From Sphaerochaeta sp. UBA5849 (lineage in GTDB: Bacteria; Spirochaetota; Spirochaetia; Sphaerochaetales; Sphaerochaetaceae), in assembly GCA_002432715.1 (NCBI GenBank), contig DJGJ01000075.1:7481-29346 (forward strand): 21,866 nt of DNA, read 5' to 3'. The number at the start of each line of letters is the position of its first letter. The stretch's first letter is position 1. Shown in pieces: positions 6,908 to 15,251 of the stretch. The translations under genes were made by a program, and so were the position numbers. Below the pieces are notes generated by a model that worked only from the letters and a program-made list of their open reading frames with translations, was not told the DNA's origin and did not search any database.

Positions 6908-7672
6908 ATGAAACGAGTTCCCGTTCTTGTCGCCCTGAGCTATCTGGTCATGGTTGCCGTAAACGCCCTTGCCAACATTCTGCCGATCGGCGGCATGAAT
7001 ACAGGCGCCGTATCCGACTCCTACCCCAACCTATTCGCCCCAGCCGGCATCACCTTCTCGATTTGGGCTTTCATTTACTTGCTGCTCGCCTTGCATACCA
7101 TCTATCAGTTCACCAACAAGCACAAAGAGACCTTGGACACAGTCGGCTTGTTGTTCGCCCTCTCCAGTATCGCCAATAGCCTGTGGATCTTCAGCTGGCA
7201 CTACCATAAGATCGGCCTTTCGGTAGTGTTGATGCTGTGCATCCTTGCTCTGTTGATACGCATCAATCTTATAATTCAGACCATGAAGGGGGACCGTATG
7301 TTTGTATGGGCGGTACGCATTCCCTTCAGCGTGTATTTGGGATGGATCACCGTTGCAACCATAGCCAACATCACAGCACTGCTTGTTTCGGCACAGTTCA
7401 CAGGGTTCTCAATCCCCGAGCCTGTGTGGACGGTGGCGGTCTTGGTGGTTGGCGTTGCCATCGGCCTGGCTTGGGCGTTCAGAACCAAGGACAAGGCATA
7501 CCTGATCACCCTGATCTGGGCTTATACCGGCATTCTGATCAAGCATACGTCCCAAGAAGGATTTGCATCACAGTACATGATGGTCATTGTTGCAACGTGC
7601 CTCGCCTTGGCCGTGTTTGTTGTTTGTTTGGGCTTCTTCTTCAAACAGCAAAAAAGCATGAAAAAGAACTAG
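6908..7672 (+). CDS. TspO/MBR-like polytopic membrane protein
   Basis: Integral membrane protein of 254 residues with about seven hydrophobic helices and a short basic C-terminus (KQQKSMKKN). The N-terminal half, with NALANILPIGGMNTG, YPNLFAPAGITFSIWAFIYL and SSIANSLWIFSWHYH, resembles bacterial proteins annotated as tryptophan-rich sensory protein (TspO/MBR-related). It is longer than the classic five-helix TspO of about 160 residues, so it belongs to an extended subgroup whose ligand (porphyrins in true TspO) has not been shown as far as I know. The start at the ATG at 6908 follows GGAGG seven bases upstream. It is divergent from the aldo-keto reductase. A role in redox or tetrapyrrole sensing is possible but not demonstrated by anything here. 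Confidence 0.72.
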   Translation: MKRVPVLVALSYLVMVAVNALANILPIGGMNTGAVSDSYPNLFAPAGITFSIWAFIYLLLALHTIYQFTNKHKETLDTVGLLFALSSIANSLWIFSWHYHKIGLSVVLMLCILALLIRINLIIQTMKGDRMFVWAVRIPFSVYLGWITVATIANITALLVSAQFTGFSIPEPVWTVAVLVVGVAIGLAWAFRTKDKAYLITLIWAYTGILIKHTSQEGFASQYMMVIVATCLALAVFVVCLGFFFKQQKSMKKN

Positions 7673-7729
7673 GAGCAGGATGGCGGCATTATTGACGCAT
7701 CAGAAAGCCGATGGTAGGGTGAAAGATAC

Positions 7730-8206
7730 ATGTCCAGAAAGAACAGTGTGCCGGACTTACCCAAAAACAAGAAACCCCTCAACTCTTGGAAGTCTGTCAT
7801 TGTGCCTTCACGGCTCATCCTGATGCTGATTTTCGCAGCAGGGATTCTGATGATCAACTCCCTTTCCTCATTCTATTACAAGGAACGAATCCAGGAAGCC
7901 TCCTTGCTTGCAAAAAGCTATGCCAGAGTCCTGATTACCGTCATCGATGCGGAGCACCAGCTTGACCTGCAGATGTACAGCACCTTGAAAGTGGCGGGAG
8001 TGGCGGTGAGCAAGTATGTCGTGCCAATCTCCTTCGCTCACCAGATAGACAAATTGGTGATCGCCGGTTGTGTCGGGACGAGGGCGCAGGAAGGAGAGCC
8101 CCAAAAGCTCGACTGTGATTACATGCAAGGCTACTTGTATAGCAGACCCCTGGCTGCAGAGCAGGCTTTCCTACCCATGGAATCGGCACAAGATGATGAT
8201 GAATGA
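7730..8206 (+). CDS. Internally deleted remnant of a membrane-bound EAL-domain protein
   Basis: Open frame of 158 residues with two mismatched parts. Residues 1-95 hold a basic N-terminus, one transmembrane helix (about 25-46) and the beginning of an extracytoplasmic sensor domain. From about residue 96 the sequence becomes the last part of an EAL phosphodiesterase domain: ISFAHQIDKLVIA, then a damaged AEGVET block reading AGCVGT, then CDYMQGYLYSRPL, the normal C-terminal signature. The rest of the sensor, any GGDEF and most of EAL are missing, so no c-di-GMP hydrolysis is possible. Both conserved Glu residues of the AEGVET block are Gly. The frame overlaps the next gene by 14 bases. It may still be translated and help expression of its downstream partner. 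Confidence 0.7.
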   Translation: MSRKNSVPDLPKNKKPLNSWKSVIVPSRLILMLIFAAGILMINSLSSFYYKERIQEASLLAKSYARVLITVIDAEHQLDLQMYSTLKVAGVAVSKYVVPISFAHQIDKLVIAGCVGTRAQEGEPQKLDCDYMQGYLYSRPLAAEQAFLPMESAQDDDE

Positions 8207-10961
8207 ACAGTGGGCCAGGCGCCGTCTCACCCTGATCATCCTCCTTTTGACTCCTCTTTTGCTCTGGTCGGTGGACCTGCCAAGCCTCGATGCAGCCATT
8301 GACTACATGAGTGAACCCGTTTTGCTCGTAGATGCACAGGACAAGTCGATTGTCTATGCGAATCCCATATCGTCCACATTCTTCGCCATTCCCCATGATC
8401 GGCTGGTCGGTCGTTCCCTTCTCTCCTTGCTTGGCATGAAAGACCAAAGCCTTGCCGACCTTCATGGAAAAACGCTGACGATTCCCCATACGGACGGCCA
8501 GGTACGCACACTGCAGGTTACCGTGCAGAGCTTGGTCAGCAACGATACCTATTTCTACCTGGTCATACTCCAGGATAGAACCCGGCAGGAACATCAGCTG
8601 GTAAGAAGCCGAATCTTTTCCATTGCCCTGTTCACCGTGCTCATCGTCGCCATCCTGTTCATCGCCCTCTTCCTTGTCCTTCAGGTCAGGTTGATGCATA
8701 GGCTGGAAGAACAGCAAAAGAAGCAAAACTATTCCATCAAGCTTCTGCAGAACTTCCTCGATGCCGATCGACGGATAAGCTACATCCAAGATGAGCAGGG
8801 AAAGCTCATGTTTGTGAATGCCGCCCTTGAGTTGTTTGTCGGCAAGCGCTCCGACCAAATGCTGGGAAGCTCGATCGAAAGTCTCGTCCCTCCTGATTTT
8901 TCTGCAAAGCTGAAGAACCTTGATGAGGTTGTGATGGCACAACAGAAGCGGATGGTGGAGGATATAGCCTGGGACAACTGCATGTACAGGATCAGCAAGT
9001 TTCCGCTCGTGCTTCCTGACGGAAACCCCGGAGTTGGTACGTTTGCCCTCGATATCACCGAACAGGTCAGGCAGGAAGAGGATTTGCAACAAAACCTCAA
9101 GCGGTCCGCCTTGCTGGTGGACATACTCTCCTCCAGGGAGAAGGCGGAAAACCAATTCCAGCTTGCCTTGAACAGGGTATCGGAACTGACAAACAGTACT
9201 TTCGGCCTCTTGCTTCACTGTGATGACCCGACTGAGCCCTTGCGTGTCCATGCATCGTATGGAAACCTGCAACCGGAGGGCAAGCTGCTCCCGCTGCCAT
9301 TCACCCGTTTCTACCAAAACCTGTTGGCTGACAATTCAACCCTCATCCAAAACCAAGGACCGATTGAGCATCCCCTCTCCGATTTTCTCAATCTCGGCGG
9401 TGAAGCACTCACATCCATGATCACCATAGGGTATGCCGTCGATCAGAAGCTTGCAGGCATTGTCATTCTTGCAAACAGTCCTTCAGGGTATACTGAACAG
9501 GACAGCTACCAGGTCAAACTGCTCTTCGCAAGTCTCCATACCTCCATGATCAAGCAACAAAAAGAGGGGGAACTTGAAGAAAGCCGGCAGAGTTTGCGCT
9601 TGATCCTCGACTCCACAGCCGAAGGCATTTTCGGCATCGACCAGCAAGGATTGTGCACCTTTTGCAATATCAGTTGTCTTACCTTGTTGGGGTATGAGAG
9701 AGAACAGGAACTGCTGGGTAGAAACCTTCATGCTCTCATCCACCGTAGTACTGCCGATGGAAAGAAAATCGATGAGCAGGACTGTCCGATCCATAAAACC
9801 TTGGTCACCGGAATCGGCGTAGAGATGGAACATGATGTGTTCTGGCGAAAAGACGGGACCTGCTTCGATGTACTGTGCTACGCCTACCCCCAGATCAAGG
9901 ATAATCTGGTCGTTGGAGCCGTGGTAACCTTTACAAACAACACCGAACGCAAGGCAAACCTGGCAAAGATTGAATATCTCAGCTTCCATGACCAACTGAC
10001 AGGATTGTACAACCGGGCTTATTTCGACGATGCGCTTGTTGCCATCGATACAAAGAAAGCTCTCCCGATTTCCATCATCGTCGGCGACGTCAACGGTTTG
10101 AAACTAACCAATGATATTTTCGGCCATACCGCAGGGGATAAGTTGCTGACCGATGTGGCCAAGGTTCTTTCTGCTTCGTGCAGAAGCTCAGATATCGTCA
10201 GCAGAATCGGCGGGGACGAGTTTGTCGTGCTGCTTCCGAATACCGGCAGCGAAACAGCCCAAGAAATTATCAATCGAATCCAACAGAGGATGGACAGCAT
10301 GGGCGTGCTTGCCGGCCGTATGAGCATTGCGTTGGGATGGGCGACCAAAATGCTCAAGGAAGAGAGTATCCGTGACTTGTACGATGCCGCAGAGGATCGG
10401 ATGTACCGCCAAAAGACACTCAGGCGCACCGAGACACAGCGCCAGCAATTGGAAGTGCTCACCAACATGCTCTTTGCCAAGGCACCCAAGGAGAGGGAGC
10501 ATGCACTGCGGGTGCAACAGCATGCCATGCGCATCGCCAGGCTCCTTGATGTCAGCAGTGAAGACCTAAGCCTCATCACTCGTGCCGGCTATTACCACGA
10601 CATAGGCAAGGTTGTTTTGGATGCGACGCTGATCAACGCCAAGGGCAGGGATACTACCATGCAACGCCAGTATCAGGAGCATGTGATTTCCGGCTTCCGC
10701 ATCCTGAACACCTTCGAGGAAACCATCGATCTGGCCCCCCTGGTATTGCATCACCACGAGCGGTGGGATGGCTCAGGCTATTTGAAAGGCTTGCATGGCG
10801 AAGAAATACCCTACATTTCCCGAGTACTCAGGCTTGCAGAAGTCTGGGAACGTGAAGGTTTGGAGAACGCATCAAACGAGGAAATCAAGGCAGTCTTGAA
10901 GCATCTGGCAGGAACTGAAGTCGATCCCAACATGGTCTCACAGATTCTCAGTGCGTTGTAA
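8193..10961 (+). CDS. Membrane PAS-GAF-GGDEF-HD-GYP c-di-GMP enzyme
   Basis: Predicted bifunctional c-di-GMP protein of 922 residues. Order: transmembrane helix (about 10-27), PAS-like domain (30-130), second helix (142-166), PAS (180-295), GAF (305-455), PAS (462-588), GGDEF (590-745), HD-type domain (755-922). The cyclase site is intact (GGDEF at 673-677), and an RxxD product-inhibition site (R664-S-S-D667) sits five residues before it. The HD part has H802-D803 in YYHDIGK and HHERWDGSGY at 854-863, close to HD-GYP, but the region after the last helix lacks the usual later metal-ligand pattern, so phosphodiesterase activity is less certain. The start is the ATG at 8193, 14 bases inside the preceding remnant; ATGATGATG makes the exact start uncertain by two codons. 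The first PAS-like domain lies between two helices, so it may sense an outside signal. Confidence 0.9.
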   Translation: MMMNEQWARRRLTLIILLLTPLLLWSVDLPSLDAAIDYMSEPVLLVDAQDKSIVYANPISSTFFAIPHDRLVGRSLLSLLGMKDQSLADLHGKTLTIPHTDGQVRTLQVTVQSLVSNDTYFYLVILQDRTRQEHQLVRSRIFSIALFTVLIVAILFIALFLVLQVRLMHRLEEQQKKQNYSIKLLQNFLDADRRISYIQDEQGKLMFVNAALELFVGKRSDQMLGSSIESLVPPDFSAKLKNLDEVVMAQQKRMVEDIAWDNCMYRISKFPLVLPDGNPGVGTFALDITEQVRQEEDLQQNLKRSALLVDILSSREKAENQFQLALNRVSELTNSTFGLLLHCDDPTEPLRVHASYGNLQPEGKLLPLPFTRFYQNLLADNSTLIQNQGPIEHPLSDFLNLGGEALTSMITIGYAVDQKLAGIVILANSPSGYTEQDSYQVKLLFASLHTSMIKQQKEGELEESRQSLRLILDSTAEGIFGIDQQGLCTFCNISCLTLLGYEREQELLGRNLHALIHRSTADGKKIDEQDCPIHKTLVTGIGVEMEHDVFWRKDGTCFDVLCYAYPQIKDNLVVGAVVTFTNNTERKANLAKIEYLSFHDQLTGLYNRAYFDDALVAIDTKKALPISIIVGDVNGLKLTNDIFGHTAGDKLLTDVAKVLSASCRSSDIVSRIGGDEFVVLLPNTGSETAQEIINRIQQRMDSMGVLAGRMSIALGWATKMLKEESIRDLYDAAEDRMYRQKTLRRTETQRQQLEVLTNMLFAKAPKEREHALRVQQHAMRIARLLDVSSEDLSLITRAGYYHDIGKVVLDATLINAKGRDTTMQRQYQEHVISGFRILNTFEETIDLAPLVLHHHERWDGSGYLKGLHGEEIPYISRVLRLAEVWEREGLENASNEEIKAVLKHLAGTEVDPNMVSQILSAL

Positions 10962-11558
10962 GCAGACAAAGCCGCCCGACCTGGTCGTGGTCTCATACCA
11001 AAGCTTCAGGTCGATGACCCACTGTGTACCTCCGTCGTATACATGGATGAAGACTTCCCCGTCACGCTGTTCCAGTCCTACGATGGTTACCCAGTGCCAG
11101 GAATCCAAATTCTTCACCTCTCCTGCAGACAAGTTGAGAAAGGCCACAGGCTGATCCGATCGCAATGCTTGTTCAATGAAGGCTGTTATGTCTTCAAAGG
11201 ATGCTCGGCTAAAGCGGTCCTTTGCCACCTGCAGGCTGGCTATACTGTATGCAAGTGATTGCTCGGCGAGGTGCTCATCCAGGCCTTTGGTAAATATGCT
11301 CACCAGATGCACCCCCATAATGCCGGGAGTGATGTGATTCCACATGTTCTCCATCAATCTTACCATGTCGGTTTTACCGATTGGACTCGCTTGGTGGCGG
11401 TTGTACAGTACCAGGTTACTTGCCGTGGTTGGTCCGCAACCGGCCTTGCGTTGCCATACAAGAGGAAACCACTCCTGGTCGGCCCCGTGGTAGCGCATCC
11501 CCGTCTCATCCACTATCGTCAGATATTCGGGATGCTTGAGAAACAGTGCATTGCCCAC
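10938..11558 (-). CDS. Papain-like (C39-like) cysteine peptidase candidate
   Basis: Protein of 206 residues with the layout of a papain-fold peptidase: C41 in KAGCGPTTASNLVLYN, H155 in SWHWVTIVGL and D175 in HVYDGGTQWV. These would form a Cys-His-Asp triad. No signal peptide is visible, so it is probably cytoplasmic. The GTG at 11558 is preferred because it overlaps the rhodanese stop (TAGTG) and has GAGGTG upstream; a TTG at 11582 is an alternative that adds eight residues. It is coupled to the rhodanese gene. Its 3' end overlaps that of the c-di-GMP gene by 24 bases, tail to tail. The substrate is unknown, and family membership is judged from motif spacing only. Confidence 0.65.
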   Translation of the reverse strand: MGNALFLKHPEYLTIVDETGMRYHGADQEWFPLVWQRKAGCGPTTASNLVLYNRHQASPIGKTDMVRLMENMWNHITPGIMGVHLVSIFTKGLDEHLAEQSLAYSIASLQVAKDRFSRASFEDITAFIEQALRSDQPVAFLNLSAGEVKNLDSWHWVTIVGLEQRDGEVFIHVYDGGTQWVIDLKLWYETTTRSGGFVCLQRTENL

Positions 11559-11965
11559 TATCGCACCACCTCGTACGGCCAATTGATGATTCCACCGAAA
11601 TCAAGAACGTTTGTATATCCTATCGCCAACAGCTTTTTGGCAGCCTGTGCACTGCGTGCGCCACTTCTGCAATAGACCAGAATGGTGGCATCCAGATCAG
11701 GAAGTGCAGATGGAGCACTCGAACCGATGGTTTCATTGGGAACATTGAGAGATCCCTGGATATGACCGGCAGCAAATTCAGCAGGGGTGCGGACATCGAC
11801 GATGGTCAAGGCTTGACCACTTTGCATGAGATTCATTGCCTCTTGGGCGGAAATTTTCTTATAGGGTGCAGCAGTGCCTGTCGTTGTCTTTGCTTGCCGG
11901 CCATTGAAGGAAACAAACAGGACCACAACAAGTATGATAAGCAGAATGATATATATCTTACTCAT
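11558..11965 (-). CDS. Membrane-anchored rhodanese-domain protein
   Basis: Single-domain rhodanese of 135 residues behind one N-terminal transmembrane helix (residues 3-20), so the domain likely sits on the outside of the inner membrane. The active-site loop is C99-R-S-G-A-R-S, the form typical of sulfurtransferases that carry a persulfide on the cysteine. The conserved stretches DVRTPAEFAAGHI and NVPN are also present. The ATG at 11965 has AGGAGA about 12 bases upstream, a rather long spacing. The stop codon overlaps the start of the peptidase gene, so the pair is co-translated. The sulfur acceptor cannot be deduced. Confidence 0.9.
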   Translation of the reverse strand: MSKIYIILLIILVVVLFVSFNGRQAKTTTGTAAPYKKISAQEAMNLMQSGQALTIVDVRTPAEFAAGHIQGSLNVPNETIGSSAPSALPDLDATILVYCRSGARSAQAAKKLLAIGYTNVLDFGGIINWPYEVVR

Positions 11966-12027
11966 TTACTAGGTTCTCCTATGTTCAAGATGGCAAAATC
12001 CAGACAATACGTCAACCGGGAGGCTGC

Positions 12028-12056
12028 AAAAAAGCCAGAAGAACGCTCTTCTGGCT
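12028..12056 (-). terminator. Rho-independent terminator of the lipoprotein gene at 12079
   Basis: Perfect 10-bp arms (AGCCAGAAGA and TCTTCTGGCT on the plus strand) with a four-base loop. On the minus strand the stem is followed directly by TTTTTT. It lies 22 bases after the stop of the LPP20-like gene and separates that block from the rhodanese gene. Confidence 0.92.
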
Positions 12057-12078
12057 GATGATTCATACGTTGCGTTGC

Positions 12079-12639
12079 TTATTCTTCAATGCCCGATTCG
12101 AGTTGCGCCTCCAAGAAGGCAAGCATTGCCTCAGCTTGCAGCGCCTGTGCCTCGGCTTGGGCCTGTGCAAGAGCCATTTTCTGCTGCAACTCCGCAGCTT
12201 GCTGCCTGTAGGCATCCTTGAGGTTTTTGACCGGATAGGAAGCGAGCACCCATACCGTGCCGTCAGCGGCGGTATAACGCTCGACGAAGGTAACGCCCCT
12301 GAGGCCGATATTGACCGTCTGAATGCTCAAGTTCTGAAGGACATCCAACATTTGTTTTGTCCTCAGCACCTCCCCGGCTTCCTCGATGAACGTTACCAGA
12401 GCGTTATCCACATTGGTCGATGCCCATCTGCCGATGGCATCCTTGGCCGCCGACTCCGCCCTAAGCTGGCTGAGCTGTGGTGTCGACTGTTTGGCCGAGC
12501 CTACCTCGTAGTGCACCGTCCTGGTGCTCTTGGGTGTGTGGGTCGTCCAGTACGGCGATCCATCCGCATTGGTCTTGGGAGTAGCGCAACCTGCAAGAAC
12601 CAAGACACCCAGCAGGATTACAAATACACTTCGTTTCAT
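12079..12639 (-). CDS. LPP20-family lipoprotein, last of the cluster
   Basis: Predicted lipoprotein of 186 residues. The signal peptide ends in LAGC (C18). The body resembles LPP20/FlgP-type proteins: SPYWTTHTPKSTRTVHYEVG near the start, then a helix with repeated acidic and basic residues, then GTVWVLASYPVKNL, a stretch also seen in the neighbouring lipoprotein at 12841 (AVWVLCSIPMANI). Residues 145-186 are an Ala/Gln/Glu-rich helix, likely a coiled coil. The ATG at 12639 has AAGGATG upstream; in-frame codons further up (12657, 12699) lie before the signal peptide. A 201-base gap separates it from the next lipoprotein gene, so it may have its own promoter. A strong terminator follows. Function unknown. 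Confidence 0.78.
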   Translation of the reverse strand: MKRSVFVILLGVLVLAGCATPKTNADGSPYWTTHTPKSTRTVHYEVGSAKQSTPQLSQLRAESAAKDAIGRWASTNVDNALVTFIEEAGEVLRTKQMLDVLQNLSIQTVNIGLRGVTFVERYTAADGTVWVLASYPVKNLKDAYRQQAAELQQKMALAQAQAEAQALQAEAMLAFLEAQLESGIEE

Positions 12640-12840
12640 ACATACATCCTTATTCATAGCAGGAGGCCAAGCTCCAATGTGTCTATGCATCCTTGTCATA
12701 ATGATGCTGAAACCGGACAGAAATCACGTTGCATGACCTCATTCTCAGTGTGGACCTTCTCAACCGACAAAGCATGATCGGTTTTCAAATCCAAAAGATC
12801 CTGTGCAGCAGAGAGGATGGCTTCTTCCTGCCTTCAGCAC

Positions 12841-13425
12841 TTACATCGCTCCCTTGAGGAGGTTTGCAAAGGCGTCCTTCATTTTGGCATTTGCAGCAGC
12901 TGCGGCATCGCTTTCAACAAAGGCCTCGGCGACGGCTTCTGCTGCAGGTTCAAAATTCTTTTCAATATTGGCCATCGGGATGGAACAGAGCACCCATACG
13001 GCTCCCTCTGCATCCACCCAGATCTCCTCGGTGGTAACACCGCTGAGCGTCGCTTCGGCAACCTGCCGGCTGATCACTTCCATGGCGTCGAGGGCTTGGC
13101 GGTCGTCGCCGCTGCCGGCATCGTTGACATAGGTGACAACCACTTCCTTGACGGTAGTGCTCACCCATGCTGCAATCTTGTTCTTGGCTTCCACCGTCGC
13201 ACGCTTGATGGAATTCTGCTTGTCACTCATGTTTCCATACCCGGTCTCAAAATGGACATCCTGGGTGGAAACAGTCTTGTATACCCACTCCGGCTGGGGA
13301 ATGCCTTCAGCACCAATGATCACCGGACGGGCGGGAGCGGGAGCCTCCTTGACTTTGGCGGATGCACATCCGGTCAAGGTGAGAGCCAGCAATACGAGTG
13401 CGATCACCGCATACTTTGTTTTCAT
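12841..13425 (-). CDS. LPP20-family lipoprotein, middle of the cluster
   Basis: Predicted lipoprotein of 194 residues with lipobox LTGC (C20). After a Pro/Ala-rich linker comes PQPEWVYKTVSTQDVHFETG, then a helix rich in alternating charged residues (SIKRATVEAKNKIAAWVST), then GAVWVLCSIPMANI, the pattern shared with the lipoprotein at 12079. The C-terminal 40 residues are an Ala-rich helix. GGAGG stands seven bases before the ATG. It starts 13 bases after the stop of the upstream lipoprotein gene, so the two are co-transcribed. The two LPP20-like proteins look like an old tandem duplication. Role unknown; it may form a complex with its neighbours at the outer membrane. Confidence 0.78.
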   Translation of the reverse strand: MKTKYAVIALVLLALTLTGCASAKVKEAPAPARPVIIGAEGIPQPEWVYKTVSTQDVHFETGYGNMSDKQNSIKRATVEAKNKIAAWVSTTVKEVVVTYVNDAGSGDDRQALDAMEVISRQVAEATLSGVTTEEIWVDAEGAVWVLCSIPMANIEKNFEPAAEAVAEAFVESDAAAAANAKMKDAFANLLKGAM

Positions 13426-13438
13426 TGTGAAACCTCCA

Positions 13439-14464
13439 CTACGTTTCATCCCCAAGCGTTGTCAGCATGAGGCTAAAGAATTCTTCTACACCGCTGTTGC
13501 CAGCCGAACGCAGGGCTTTTGCCACGGCATCGACTTGTGAAAGAGCAGCTTCCCTCTCAACTTTCTTATAGGAAACATACGTCTCGTTTCCCTGCATGAG
13601 TTGTACAGACAGCGAGTACCTTGCATATTGGTAGGGGCTGTCAGCCATCTGTAGCGGCTCTACGTCATAAACAACCAAGAGAACGGGCCCCTCTTCCTGC
13701 TTGGATATCCTGAATCCGAAATCCTGCAATCCTTTCTCGAAGGCAGCCTGCAACACAGGAGTACTGGCATCATCGGAGACAACTTTGACACTGACCTGTA
13801 TTTTCTCTGCAAGGACGGCCAGCTCGCGTTCATAGCCCAAGAGGACCTGTCTCTGCGGCTGCTGAAGCAGTACCTGCAGCTGGTCGTAGAGTGATTGTTG
13901 TTCCCTGGCAAGGCTCTTTGCCTGCAGCAGCAAGAGATAGGAGCGAAGGGAATCGGAAGCCAGGGCACTCTTGGTGCGTGCTTGCGACAATGAGGCGTCA
14001 AGTTCTGCTATCCTGTTCTTGTACAGTTCAGCAGTACGCATTCTGTGCAGGGCAACCCGTACATACACGCGTCCGAGATCATCGATATAGGTACCGACAA
14101 CCTCGGCGCCGATTATGTTCCCCGTTTGTGAAGCTACGCTTCCGCTCTCCACCATCTCCGATGATTCGGCGAAGGTGACATTGCCGGCAGCATCGGTCTC
14201 CCTGCTGGAAAGGCTGGTCACCTCGGTCAGTGAGCGTACCTGGGCATTGAAAACCTGAGACAGCGAAGAGAGTGCCGAATCAACAGCCCGTTCCCTATTT
14301 GATCCGGAGCCGACAGCACAGAGATACGTTGTCTCATCATACGTTGCATCATAGCCTCGATCGAGCCATGTAGGTTTGCCCGATCCGGTTGTCCCCAACT
14401 GGGTGCAGGAGACGAGCATGAAGAAAACCAAAAGCAGGACCATGCATCTGCCAAGTTTGGTCAT
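13439..14464 (-). CDS. LPP20-like lipoprotein with long C-terminal extension
   Basis: Predicted lipoprotein of 341 residues, lipobox LVSC (C20). Residues 30-140 follow the LPP20 pattern (PTWLDRGYDATYDETTYLCA, then SNRERAVDSALSSLSQVF, then GRVYVRVALHRMRTAELY). Residues 140-205 form a likely coiled coil with many Leu, Gln and Glu. Residues 205-330 form a separate alpha/beta domain, with KIQVSVKVVSDDASTPVLQ and GPVLLVVYDVEPLQMAD, which may be a second small domain. AGGAGG stands four bases before the ATG. It begins eight bases after the stop of the LpoB-like gene and is surely in the same operon. Larger than its two shorter relatives, so it may be the scaffold of the set. No enzyme motif is visible. 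Confidence 0.75.
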   Translation of the reverse strand: MTKLGRCMVLLLVFFMLVSCTQLGTTGSGKPTWLDRGYDATYDETTYLCAVGSGSNRERAVDSALSSLSQVFNAQVRSLTEVTSLSSRETDAAGNVTFAESSEMVESGSVASQTGNIIGAEVVGTYIDDLGRVYVRVALHRMRTAELYKNRIAELDASLSQARTKSALASDSLRSYLLLLQAKSLAREQQSLYDQLQVLLQQPQRQVLLGYERELAVLAEKIQVSVKVVSDDASTPVLQAAFEKGLQDFGFRISKQEEGPVLLVVYDVEPLQMADSPYQYARYSLSVQLMQGNETYVSYKKVEREAALSQVDAVAKALRSAGNSGVEEFFSLMLTTLGDET

Positions 14465-14472
14465 CGGTCCTC

Positions 14473-15084
14473 CTAGAACTTGTACTTGCCCTGTTTGATG
14501 AGCTTTTTAATAGTCTCTTCCCCAACCCAGACCTTGCGGTTGGTCTCGATGTCGATCAGCTCGGCGGAGACATAGTATGTTCTGACAGTCTGGTTGCCAC
14601 TCTGGTCAAGGTTGGTTCGAACCGCTCCCTGCAGCAGGTAATCAGCACCAATCTCCTTGCCAAGAGCCTTGGCGGTATCCTCGCTGGCGAAATACTGCTG
14701 CTCCTCCCGTTCATCACGAACCGAGGCCCTGAAGGATTGGTCGGCAACCATATCCACCTTGCCGGAGTTGATCAACGCCATCTCATAGCGTTTTGCAATG
14801 ATGGAAGTATCGATGTGCTCGCTGCTGCGATTGAGGAAAGTGCCGACGATCACCACCGGATTCTTGCCCGGATGCTTCATACGGAATTGACTGATCCACG
14901 GTGAGGAGAAACTTGACTCAACCAAGGCTTCAGAGACAATGCGGATATCGGTATCATTCCAGTTTCCACTCAGATCGATGTCGTCCTCGGCGTTCAGACG
15001 GTTGACAGAAACGGCAGACTGGCAGGAGAGAAACAGCATCATCACCATCAAAAGGAGCAGGCTCCCATACAAGGTTCGTTTCAT
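14473..15084 (-). CDS. LpoB-like lipoprotein
   Basis: Predicted outer-membrane lipoprotein of 203 residues, lipobox FLSC (C21). The body follows the LpoB family: LSGNWNDTDIRIVSEAL, PVVIVGTFLNRSSEHIDTS, ALGKEIGADYLLQGAV and a final ETNRKVWVGEETIKKL. In E. coli LpoB reaches through the peptidoglycan to activate PBP1B; distant members in other phyla share the fold but have untested roles. The start at 15084 is supported by AAGGAG about nine bases upstream. It is the first gene of the minus-strand lipoprotein operon and is divergent from the COG3014-type gene, with 167 bases between the starts. Whether it has a PBP partner in this organism is doubtful (see findings). Confidence 0.85.
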   Translation of the reverse strand: MKRTLYGSLLLLMVMMLFLSCQSAVSVNRLNAEDDIDLSGNWNDTDIRIVSEALVESSFSSPWISQFRMKHPGKNPVVIVGTFLNRSSEHIDTSIIAKRYEMALINSGKVDMVADQSFRASVRDEREEQQYFASEDTAKALGKEIGADYLLQGAVRTNLDQSGNQTVRTYYVSAELIDIETNRKVWVGEETIKKLIKQGKYKF

Positions 15085-15251
15085 TTCAGGATCTCCTTGT
15101 TCCATTGGCCTCCAATCAGGCCTGGATTGATTCCAAGTGTACCAGATAAGACGCCTATTGTGTAGGATGAAAGTGGATAAAACAGACAAATGCCCCTATT
15201 TTCGAGCATTGTCTTGTTGCGTGCATGGGACAGGAATGCTACATTGTGGCC

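Noticed and set aside
7692..7720. TTGACG-N17-TAGGGT as a promoter for the EAL remnant
   Set aside because: The start would fall about three bases before the ATG at 7730 and the -10 is poor; the remnant may simply be transcribed with the TspO-like gene.
7941..9317. 458-codon minus-strand open frame
   Set aside because: Covers the EAL remnant and the PAS/GAF part of the c-di-GMP gene, and its translation has no recognisable domain.
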